Position numbers and translations under genes: made by a program. This document shows, in pieces, positions 6,133 to 12,284 of a stretch of DNA of 12,284 bases (the first letter of the stretch is position 1; each line of letters starts with the position of its first letter). The notes beneath the pieces are model-generated. The model was not told the DNA's origin, ran no database searches, and worked only from the letters and a program-made list of their open reading frames with translations. The stretch comes from Thermoproteota archaeon (GTDB taxonomy: Archaea > Thermoproteota > Thermoprotei > Thermoproteales > Thermocladiaceae), in assembly GCA_013153895.1 (NCBI GenBank), contig JAADDN010000032.1, positions 1-12,284 of the forward strand, in the 5' to 3' direction.

Positions 6133-8184
6133 GTGCAACTCTACAAGGATGCTTGTGGAATATTGGCTATACTGAGGAAGCCTCATGCAGCTAAGATAGA
6201 TGGTGAGAAGGTAGTAGAGGCTCTAGATACCGTACGTTTTAGAGGGTCAAGATATGGATCAGGGTACTCGGTATTTAATGTTGAACCTGGACCGTTCCTG
6301 GCACAGGTCTTCGTAATAAAGAATGGTGAGGAGAAAAATGTTCTGAACATGATAATTCAGAAGTTATCTGAGATAGGGAATGTAAAGGATGTTCATACTA
6401 AGGTTGAGACTGATAAGGTTCTTGATGTAGAGATAGAGCTTGAACCGTATTACGAAAATGTGAAGCTTGATAGACATATTCTGAAGATAAATGATGAGTT
6501 ATGGAAGATGAACCGCATAGGTAGAATATATGCTTGGGGTAGACATGTCAGAGTCTTCAAGGGTGTAGGCTATCCTAAGCCGATAGCTGACCTATACAAC
6601 GTGTATAAGTATAGTGGCGACTTATGGGTATGTCATACTAGACAGCCCACGAACTCTCCCGGCTATTATCCATATTGGTCTCATCCTTTCTCACTATCCG
6701 ACATAGCTGTAGTACATAATGGTGACATAAGCTCGTTTGGATCAAACATGAACTTTCTACAATATACCTTAGACTTTGAGGGATTCGTAGGCACAGATAG
6801 TGAGTGTATTGCATTTATAACGTATAAACTTGTTAGAGAGGACTCTATAGATCCTGAAACTCTTGCAAGACTTCTCATAGGTTGTGAAGAAAGGAGAGAG
6901 CTAACAGTTAAGTACCTTGGAGTACGTTTAGACGGACCTTTCGCCATAGCTATAGGACTATACTATGATGACGATCTCTACCTCATAGCAGCCGTAGATA
7001 AGCAGAAGCTTAGACCAATAGTCATAGGAGAGGATGAAGAATACTACTATGTTGCTAGTGAGGAATGTCAGATACGTAAGATAAGTCCAAACGCGAGAGT
7101 ATGGAGTCTAGAACCTGGAGGATACTTCATAGCATCATTTAAGAGAGGAGTAATATGTTATGGTAGGTCAAGCATAGATGTAGAACTATTCTACGATCCA
7201 ACTAACAGTAGGGTATGCAAGTTCATGAGAGTTAACGTACCTGTAGGAGAAGATGTTATAGATGCTAGTGGACTCTCATCGATGAGACTTAACAATCTCA
7301 TACTTGAGAAGGCTCTGAAAGGTATAAAGAGAATAAGAGTATTTAACGTATATGGTCAGAGGTATATAGGTATAAACATTGCTAGACATAGAATAAGGGG
7401 GGTAACATTAGAGATCTATGGAGTACCAGGAAACTGTCTAGGAAATCTAAACATGGATACAGAGATCATAGTATATGGAAACGCTGAAGATGATGTTGGA
7501 GATACAATGCATGGAGGCTACATAGTCATACATGGAGATGCGAGAGATGTTCTAGGACAAGCATTTCAAGGAGGATACATATTTGTTAGAGGAAACGCTG
7601 GAACAAGAGTTGGCATACTTATGAGAGAATACGCAGATAAGAGACCATACCTCATAATTGGTGGAAGAGTAGACAAATATCTTGGAGAGTACATGGCTGG
7701 AGGAGTAATAATGGTCCTAGGAATAGAAGCATTCAAGAACAATATTGAGGTAGAGCTAGCAGATAAGCATGTAGGTACTGGAATGGTAGGTGGAAGAATA
7801 TATGTGAGAGGGAGAATATCACCATACAAGATTGGACTCAGACCACCAAAAGAGGAATTCATAAGCTTTGTAAGTGGATTAATAGAGGAAGGACTTGCAC
7901 CAAGAGAGCTCATAGAAGATCTAGAATATGGTGATGTTAAGTGCCTAGAAGAGAGATTAGAAAAGTATGGATGTGCACTAGCTCTTCGTCTCGCTAAGAC
8001 GATATTCGAGAGCAAGCATATAATAAAGATATCGTATGAATATAGAGAACTTAGTGAAGATGAGGTGAAGGAGCTTAAGCCTATTCTTGAGGACTATGCT
8101 AAGAGACTCTTCATACCTAGTCAAGATGTTGATGATATATTATCAGCAAAGTACACTATAGTATATAGGTGTCAGAAGAGGTAG
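6133..8184 (+). CDS. Glutamine amidotransferase (class II) fused to glutamate-synthase GXGXG domain
   Basis: The 683 residues combine two parts of the large subunit of glutamate synthase. Residues 1-~370 are an Ntn-type glutaminase: Cys8 starts CGILA and should become the N-terminal nucleophile after loss of a seven-residue propeptide, with HTRQP (168-172) for glutamine binding, HNGDI (195-199) for the oxyanion hole and TDSE (221-224). Residues ~400-560 carry the right-handed beta-helix with repeats such as GNAEDDVG, GDARDVLG and GNAGTRVG, each followed by GGYI-like strands. A helical tail closes the protein. The central FMN/Fe-S synthase domain is absent, so ammonia must go to a separate partner, perhaps a stand-alone synthase domain as in other archaea. 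The start is GTG 6133. It ends 2 bp from the convergent leuS. Domain calls are secure; the overall reaction is inferred. Confidence 0.88.
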   Translation: MQLYKDACGILAILRKPHAAKIDGEKVVEALDTVRFRGSRYGSGYSVFNVEPGPFLAQVFVIKNGEEKNVLNMIIQKLSEIGNVKDVHTKVETDKVLDVEIELEPYYENVKLDRHILKINDELWKMNRIGRIYAWGRHVRVFKGVGYPKPIADLYNVYKYSGDLWVCHTRQPTNSPGYYPYWSHPFSLSDIAVVHNGDISSFGSNMNFLQYTLDFEGFVGTDSECIAFITYKLVREDSIDPETLARLLIGCEERRELTVKYLGVRLDGPFAIAIGLYYDDDLYLIAAVDKQKLRPIVIGEDEEYYYVASEECQIRKISPNARVWSLEPGGYFIASFKRGVICYGRSSIDVELFYDPTNSRVCKFMRVNVPVGEDVIDASGLSSMRLNNLILEKALKGIKRIRVFNVYGQRYIGINIARHRIRGVTLEIYGVPGNCLGNLNMDTEIIVYGNAEDDVGDTMHGGYIVIHGDARDVLGQAFQGGYIFVRGNAGTRVGILMREYADKRPYLIIGGRVDKYLGEYMAGGVIMVLGIEAFKNNIEVELADKHVGTGMVGGRIYVRGRISPYKIGLRPPKEEFISFVSGLIEEGLAPRELIEDLEYGDVKCLEERLEKYGCALALRLAKTIFESKHIIKISYEYRELSEDEVKELKPILEDYAKRLFIPSQDVDDILSAKYTIVYRCQKR

Positions 8185-8186
8185 GA

Positions 8187-11165
8187 TCACCATTCTACAT
8201 ATATTGCAGGTCTTCCTGGTAATGCTTGCCTAGCCTTACCCATAGGATCATATGTAGGCTTCTCAGCATCTTGAACCTCTACCTCAACCCCGCCAAGTCT
8301 ATAGGATATATACTTCTCACAGCTCTTAAATACCTCATATTCAACATCTTTGAACGTTCTTATCCTTGGTATTATTCCATTAATTATCTTTCTTAGAATA
8401 TCATTAATCTTGTTCATAATTGGCCTATACTTCTCATTTTTAGATAACTCTCTCATTATTGATCTCATGTCCATTCCTCTCTCAAGCATATCTATCAACA
8501 TGTTAACAATATCGTATAATTCTGTACTTGGTCCAACATATATGTAGATCTTCTTTGGAGGCTCCTCTCTTCCCCTAATTATGCTCTTTATATCTTCTAA
8601 TGTACGTTCTAGAATCTCAAAAGCATTCACTATCTCCCAGCTTAATGGTCCAGAACTTGGCCATACTTCACATGATATGAACGTCATCCTCCCCATTCTA
8701 TGCCATATTTCCTCACATATGTGTGGTATTACTGGCTGCAACATTCTTATCCATTTATCAATTATGTAGTTCAGAGTATACCTAGCCTCGTCTATATCTA
8801 TGTTACATATCTTATACACGTTTATGTACTCTTCTACCTCATTCAATATATTGAAGAATACATCTACAACATATTCTCTAATTCTGAAGTTTTCTAAATG
8901 TTCTTTTCCTCTTATAGTCATCATGTTGACGATACTTATCAGTTTCTTACTTAGAATATGTAATCTATCAAATGTGTACTCTTCCATTGGTGGACCCATG
9001 TCAAGTATCGTGTTACATATCTTCCAGAATCTTTCTAATTGAGTTGCTATCTTCTGTACCTCGCTCTCTCTCCAGTCAAGTATGCTTTCTAGATCTGCGC
9101 TAGATGCTACATATAGTCTAAATAGGTCTGCACTATATTCTCTAGGTAATTTAGCTATCTCTAACACGTTTCCAAGAGTCTTGCTCATCTTTCTACCTTC
9201 TCTGATCACGTTCTCGTTTAGTGATATTGCTCTTGGCCAGTGTTGTTCTGGGAATATTGCTGTGTGATGCATTATGAAGAATGTTAGGTGGCTAGGTATC
9301 AAGTCTATACCGCTATGTCTAAGATCTACTGGGTACCAGTAGAGGAACTCTCTACGTATGTCCTCTATAACCTTTTCATCACAGTTCAATAATTTTGATA
9401 CTTCTCGTACATCTCCTTCACCAAGAAGTACGTAGTCGAAGAATTTCTCTATAATGTTTATAGCTTCTTCAGATCCTTCATACACCTTCTTTACTAATTC
9501 TGAAAGTTTTTCAGATATTCCTGACTGTCTAAGCTTCTTCACTATTGTGTAGAATGCCATATATATTGTTGAGTCACTTAACGACTCTATTATCCAGTCA
9601 GGATCCCATGGAAGTCTTGTACCTAGACCTCTACGTCTAGCGCATGGTCTGAGCTCTAGCCACTGTATTGTAGCGTTGAACTGTTGACGATACTTTTCAG
9701 GAATTATCTTCATGATCTCGTTAACTAGCTTGAGAGCCTTCTCTTTCCATTTAGGATCTCTATAATCTATGAACCACTGATCTTTTATTACTGCAGCTAT
9801 TATCCTATTGCCTGATCTCGTGACTACTCCCTTAGGCTCAACTTCGTACATTACATCAATCATTCCTACACTCTTAAGCATCTCCTTCACTTTCTCTCTA
9901 GCTTCCTGAACTGAGAGACCACTAAGTGGCGTGTTATTCCTCATCTTTCCTGTATAGTACTCTGCTTGATATACTGTCTTTGTAGCATCATTGAGCTTAG
10001 AATCAAGCTGACTCTCTATACCCATCTCTCTTACTATATCTACAGCAGGCTGCGTGCCTAGGTTCGACTCTATTATGCTTATTGGTTCTATCTTCTGAAC
10101 AATATGTTCAATATTGTACTTTCTTAACAGATCAATATTCTTCTTTAACTCAACTAGAGCAGCATAGTCATATGGTGCGTGAGCTGGTACACTGAAGACT
10201 ACTCCCGTACCTACTTCAGGATCTACGAAGAATGCTGGCAAGATTGGGACTTCTCTGTTTACTAGTGGAGCTATTGCTATCTTACCTATGAGGCTCTCTC
10301 CTCTGAACTCTTCCAGAACTTTCACCTCCTTATCCTGGTACTGTAGCTTCCATGCACAGTCTTTTGATATTATCCATGTCTCTCCGTTCACTATAGCTTT
10401 AACATATGTTGCATCAGGTCTAACCCATATGTTTGTTACTCCAAATATTGTTTCAGGTCTCAATGTTGCTGCTACAATATACTCATTGCTGTCAGCTAGC
10501 TTAAACTTGATTAATGTGAACTCCTGTATTCTGACCTCTATCTCATCTCCACCCTTAATATCATGTTCACCTACTGCATGACCTTCAGCAGGTGCGTAAA
10601 GTACTACATGTTTACCCCTAGTTATGTATCCCTTCTTCCTGAGCTTCTGGTACTGCCATATTATGAACGCGTTGTAGTCTGGGTCTCCTGTCGTGAACTG
10701 TCTTGAGAAGTCCATTGATAGTCCTATACTCTTGAAGTCTCTCTCGTATGCTCTTGCGAAGAATAGTGCTATTTTCCAACCATCCTTAAACTCTTCAAGT
10801 ATCTTATCAACTTCTTTAGGATCTGATACATAGAGCATGACGTACTCTCTATATCTTCGTATAGTGTCAGGATCACCCTTAGATATGAGGTCAGCTACGG
10901 CCTGTATAGGTGTGCCAGTTATGTGCCATGCTATTGGGTAGAGCACGTTATAGCCTAACATTCGTTTAAAACGTGCTATTATGTCTGCTACAGTGAAGGT
11001 CCTTCCATGACCTATATGTGGTGGACCTGAAACATATGGATATGGTACTGTTATGAAGAACTTTGCACGCTCCTCATCTATTGTCGGCTCAAATATCTTA
11101 CGTTCATACCACTCTCTCTGCCATTTCGCTTCTATATCTCTGAGAATCTTTAAGAACTCGCTCAT
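8187..11165 (-). CDS. leuS: Leucyl-tRNA synthetase, archaeal type
   Basis: A class I synthetase charging tRNA-Leu in the cytoplasm. From ATG 11165 it has 992 residues. In that numbering HIGH (PPHIGHGRT) is near 50-53 and the CP1 editing domain carries TLRPETIFGVTN (about 234-245) and GTGVVFSVPAHAPYDY (about 320-334), the hydrolytic pocket that clears mischarged tRNA. The signature loop is KMSKT near 659-663, with Thr in place of the usual final Ser. The C-terminal extension ends in PGRPAIYVEW, as in archaeal LeuRS that use it to hold the long variable arm of tRNA-Leu. A TTG at 11180 would add five residues (MRCRL), but a TATA-like box at 11198-11205 puts the transcription start near 11175, downstream of that TTG, so I prefer the ATG. 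Identification is secure; the start is moderately sure. Confidence 0.96.
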   Translation of the reverse strand: MSEFLKILRDIEAKWQREWYERKIFEPTIDEERAKFFITVPYPYVSGPPHIGHGRTFTVADIIARFKRMLGYNVLYPIAWHITGTPIQAVADLISKGDPDTIRRYREYVMLYVSDPKEVDKILEEFKDGWKIALFFARAYERDFKSIGLSMDFSRQFTTGDPDYNAFIIWQYQKLRKKGYITRGKHVVLYAPAEGHAVGEHDIKGGDEIEVRIQEFTLIKFKLADSNEYIVAATLRPETIFGVTNIWVRPDATYVKAIVNGETWIISKDCAWKLQYQDKEVKVLEEFRGESLIGKIAIAPLVNREVPILPAFFVDPEVGTGVVFSVPAHAPYDYAALVELKKNIDLLRKYNIEHIVQKIEPISIIESNLGTQPAVDIVREMGIESQLDSKLNDATKTVYQAEYYTGKMRNNTPLSGLSVQEAREKVKEMLKSVGMIDVMYEVEPKGVVTRSGNRIIAAVIKDQWFIDYRDPKWKEKALKLVNEIMKIIPEKYRQQFNATIQWLELRPCARRRGLGTRLPWDPDWIIESLSDSTIYMAFYTIVKKLRQSGISEKLSELVKKVYEGSEEAINIIEKFFDYVLLGEGDVREVSKLLNCDEKVIEDIRREFLYWYPVDLRHSGIDLIPSHLTFFIMHHTAIFPEQHWPRAISLNENVIREGRKMSKTLGNVLEIAKLPREYSADLFRLYVASSADLESILDWRESEVQKIATQLERFWKICNTILDMGPPMEEYTFDRLHILSKKLISIVNMMTIRGKEHLENFRIREYVVDVFFNILNEVEEYINVYKICNIDIDEARYTLNYIIDKWIRMLQPVIPHICEEIWHRMGRMTFISCEVWPSSGPLSWEIVNAFEILERTLEDIKSIIRGREEPPKKIYIYVGPSTELYDIVNMLIDMLERGMDMRSIMRELSKNEKYRPIMNKINDILRKIINGIIPRIRTFKDVEYEVFKSCEKYISYRLGGVEVEVQDAEKPTYDPMGKARQALPGRPAIYVEW

Positions 11166-11197
11166 CAGTCTACATCTCAAGGATACTCTTTACCTAG

Positions 11198-11205
11198 TTT
11201 AAAAA
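11198..11205 (-). promoter_or_regulatory. TATA box for leuS
   Basis: TTTAAAAA within GTTTAAAAAC is a symmetric AT core centred about 36 bp before ATG 11165 and 21 bp before TTG 11180. Normal archaeal spacing would place the transcript start at about 11175, favouring ATG with a leader of roughly ten bases. Confidence 0.5.
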
Positions 11206-11223
11206 CTCTATTAGAACGTGAGC

Positions 11224-11233
11224 ACTCTAGAGT
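11224..11233. repeat. 10-bp perfect palindrome ACTCTAGAGT in the leuS/psmB spacer
   Basis: A perfect inverted repeat without a loop in the 104-bp divergent promoter region. It lies upstream of both TATA boxes, about 8 bp before the psmB one and 19 bp beyond the leuS one, where an activator or shared regulator could bind. It is short enough to be chance. Confidence 0.25.
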
Positions 11234-11239
11234 AAAGAT

Positions 11240-11249
11240 TATTTTTTAG
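11240..11249 (+). promoter_or_regulatory. TATA box for the proteasome beta gene
   Basis: The AT run TATTTTTTAG is centred about 26 bp before ATG 11270, consistent with leaderless transcription of the psmB-PIN unit. Confidence 0.5.
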
Positions 11250-11252
11250 ACA

Positions 11253-11260
11253 TCACGTGA
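11253..11260. promoter_or_regulatory. 8-bp palindrome TCACGTGA between TATA box and start of psmB
   Basis: A perfect palindrome immediately upstream of the expected transcription start of the proteasome gene. A protein bound here would block RNA polymerase, so it is a possible operator. Only sequence symmetry and position support it. Confidence 0.25.
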
Positions 11261-11269
11261 CGTAGAGAC

Positions 11270-11869
11270 ATGGAGCTTTACGAACTTCTATCAGGAACTG
11301 CAGTAGGCATAAGAGCTCAAGATGGTGTTGTATTAGCATCAGAGAGGAGAGTTGCATACGGATTCTACCTACTAAGCAAATCTGGTAGAAAGATATTCAA
11401 GATTAATGATAGAGTTGGGATAGCTGCAGCTGGAGTACTAGCAGACATGCAGACGATAGCTAGGATAGTTAGAGCAGACATGAACTTATACTACCTACGT
11501 ACTAGAAGAGCACCAGCTGTCAGATCTGTTGCAAAGTTATTATCAATATTACTGTTTGAGCATAGGTTAATACCATACATATGTGAGGTAGTTGTAGGAG
11601 GTGTAGATGATGAGGGACCACACATATATGTACTAGACCCAGCAGGATCACTCATAGAGGACGATTATACAGCATTAGGAACAGGAGCTAAGATAGCAAT
11701 AGGCATACTAGAGAGCGAGTACAGGAAAGACATGACCGTTAAAGAAGCGAGAGAGCTAGCAGTTAAAGCTATTAGACAGGCAGTATCGAGAGATCCTGTA
11801 TCAGGTGACGGATGCGATATCCTGATAATAACGAAGGAAGGAGCAAAGGAGGAGACAGTACAGTTCTAG
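11270..11869 (+). CDS. psmB: 20S proteasome beta subunit, crenarchaeal beta-1 type, possibly inactive
   Basis: A 199-residue Ntn-fold subunit of the inner rings of the archaeal 20S proteasome, the cytoplasmic chamber for ATP-dependent protein degradation. The start MELYELLSGTAVGI precedes VLASERR, KSGRKI, an AG..AD segment, GGVDDEGPHIYVLDPAGS, ALGTGAK and RDPVSGDG, all in family order. Glu25 and Lys41 match Glu17 and Lys33 of the mature active enzyme. A gapless alignment from there puts Gly9, not Thr, at the nucleophile position, because the stretch is one residue shorter than the usual GTTTVG. The closest sequence I recall is the Sulfolobus beta subunit beginning with ATAIGL, one of two beta types in that genus. 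The catalytic beta-2 partner is not in this window. The gene is followed by, and overlaps, a PIN-domain gene. Confidence 0.93.
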   Translation: MELYELLSGTAVGIRAQDGVVLASERRVAYGFYLLSKSGRKIFKINDRVGIAAAGVLADMQTIARIVRADMNLYYLRTRRAPAVRSVAKLLSILLFEHRLIPYICEVVVGGVDDEGPHIYVLDPAGSLIEDDYTALGTGAKIAIGILESEYRKDMTVKEARELAVKAIRQAVSRDPVSGDGCDILIITKEGAKEETVQF

Positions 11870-12252
11870 AGAACTGCATAATCTTAGACTCCTCAGCAAT
11901 ATTTCACATAAGAGATCCATCAACAATAATAGCACTAGGAGAAAAGATATTCATCACGGACAGAATAATGAGAGAATTGAAAGATCCTAGAGCACTTGCA
12001 ATAATAGACATATTAAGACCAGAAGTAATAGAAGTAGACGAGAAGAAGATAAGCGAGTTAGTTAAAAAATATAAAGAGCTTTCAGAAGCTGATGTATCAA
12101 TAATAATATGTGTAGAAATCTTAAAGAAGAAGTGTAGAAGAATAACAGTAGTCACTGACGACATAAAGTTGAGTAAGATCTTGCGGAGAATGGGTATAAA
12201 TGTCGTATCAATATACTTTCCACCTCACAAAAATGTTAAGAAGAGAAGCTAA
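11812..12252 (+). CDS. PIN-domain ribonuclease, Nob1-like, without zinc ribbon
   Basis: A small PIN nuclease. The fold starts at IILDSSA (Asp26 counting from ATG 11812) and continues with TDRIMRELKD (Glu55), SEADVSII (Asp94) and VTDDIKLSKIL (Asp116/117), giving the four acidic metal ligands. The RELKD and VTDD motifs and the order resemble Nob1, the nuclease maturing the 3' end of 16S rRNA, but the usual C-terminal zinc ribbon is missing and the chain ends in a basic tail (HKNVKKRS). A VapC-type toxin is less likely, as there is no antitoxin gene beside it. ATG 11812 is the only usual start and gives a 58-bp overlap with psmB in another frame. A strong GGAGG lies at about 11848 with no ATG, GTG or TTG in this frame after it, so the true N terminus is uncertain and probably shorter. 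Confidence 0.75.
   Translation: MRYPDNNEGRSKGGDSTVLENCIILDSSAIFHIRDPSTIIALGEKIFITDRIMRELKDPRALAIIDILRPEVIEVDEKKISELVKKYKELSEADVSIIICVEILKKKCRRITVVTDDIKLSKILRRMGINVVSIYFPPHKNVKKRS
11848..11852 (+). promoter_or_regulatory. Shine-Dalgarno-like GGAGG inside the end of psmB
   Basis: The purine-rich stretch AAGGAAGGAGCAAAGGAGGAG ends about ten bases before GTT CTA GAG AAC, just before the expected start of the PIN fold. It also encodes Lys/Glu/Gly residues of PsmB, so it may be partly fortuitous. If functional it implies a non-canonical start near 11857-11881. Confidence 0.35.
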
Positions 12253-12284
12253 CAACATTCCTCATCTATGAGCTTTCCTATAGC
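12249..12284 (-). CDS. Possible C-terminal end of a further gene, cut by window edge
   Basis: Eleven codons read AIGKLIDEECC before a TAG that overlaps the PIN gene's TAA by 4 bp, the same tail-to-tail arrangement as the regulator/metG pair at 3886-3889. Codon choice (ATA, GAG, GAT, TGT) fits the neighbours. The segment is too short to identify and could be chance; an ATG at 12267 on the plus strand, without a visible promoter, is an alternative. Confidence 0.3.
   Translation of the reverse strand, partial: AIGKLIDEECC

Noticed and set aside
6120..6133. GGATTCGAATAG resembling a tRNA T-loop (GGTTCGAATCC)
   Set aside because: There is no room for a tRNA between the flanking genes and no matching acceptor or anticodon arms.
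7566..8015. Open minus-strand frame of 149 codons inside the amidotransferase fusion
   Set aside because: It is antisense to the GXGXG repeats and Ser/Pro-rich, as expected from a shadow frame; no start signal.
6133..8184. Formylmethanofuran dehydrogenase subunit C-like protein, suggested by the GXGXG repeats
   Set aside because: The N-terminal glutaminase domain with Cys8, HTRQP and HNGD fixes it to the glutamate synthase group.
10288..10581. Open plus-strand frame of 97 codons inside leuS
   Set aside because: It lies wholly opposite a well-supported synthetase gene and has no recognisable domain or promoter; it is a shadow of the codon pattern.
11812..12252. VapC toxin of a toxin-antitoxin pair
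   Set aside because: No small antitoxin gene precedes it; the upstream neighbour is psmB, and the motifs are nearer to Nob1.

Overview
The window is an AT-rich, gene-dense archaeal chromosome segment. The proteins point to a hyperthermophilic crenarchaeon (Thermoproteota), probably Desulfurococcales or an Ignisphaera-like lineage. The evidence is an A-type (V-like) ATP synthase subunit I, an archaeal-type LeuRS and MetRS, a 20S proteasome beta subunit of the crenarchaeal 'beta-1' type, heavy use of AGA/AGG and ATA codons, frequent GTG/TTG starts, and TATA-like boxes placed about 22-36 bp before start codons, which suggests leaderless or short-leader mRNAs. The genus is an inference and cannot be fixed from the sequence alone.

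Layout, left to right. 1-1588 (-): N-terminal part of the ATP synthase membrane subunit I, cut by the window edge. 1638-2798 (-): radical SAM enzyme with two extra cysteine clusters. 2896-3237 (+): small three-helix membrane protein resembling FUN14. 3287-3889 (+): winged-helix regulator with a cysteine-bearing C-terminal half. 3886-5619 (-): methionyl-tRNA synthetase. 5692-6090 (+): charged-tail plus winged-helix protein of unknown function. 6133-8184 (+): fusion of a glutamine amidotransferase (class II) with a GXGXG domain, i.e. the two ends of glutamate synthase without the FMN centre. 8187-11165 (-): leucyl-tRNA synthetase. 11270-11869 (+): proteasome beta subunit. 11812-12252 (+): Nob1-like PIN-domain nuclease overlapping the proteasome gene. 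12249-12284 (-): possible tail of one further gene.

Intergenic spaces are all short (2-104 bp), so there is no gene-free stretch over 300 bp. I see no tRNA, rRNA, CRISPR array, insertion sequence or large repeat. Gene tails meet closely: two convergent pairs have stop codons overlapping by 4 bp (one of them provisional) and one is 2 bp apart. Most of the content is housekeeping: energy conversion, tRNA charging, nitrogen assimilation, protein turnover and probably RNA processing. The less ordinary parts are the degenerate-looking proteasome active-site region with the overlapping PIN gene, the domain-skipping glutamate synthase fusion, the membrane-protein/regulator pair with a palindrome over its promoter, and the unassigned protein at 5692. 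I do not see clear evidence of a wholly new multi-gene system.
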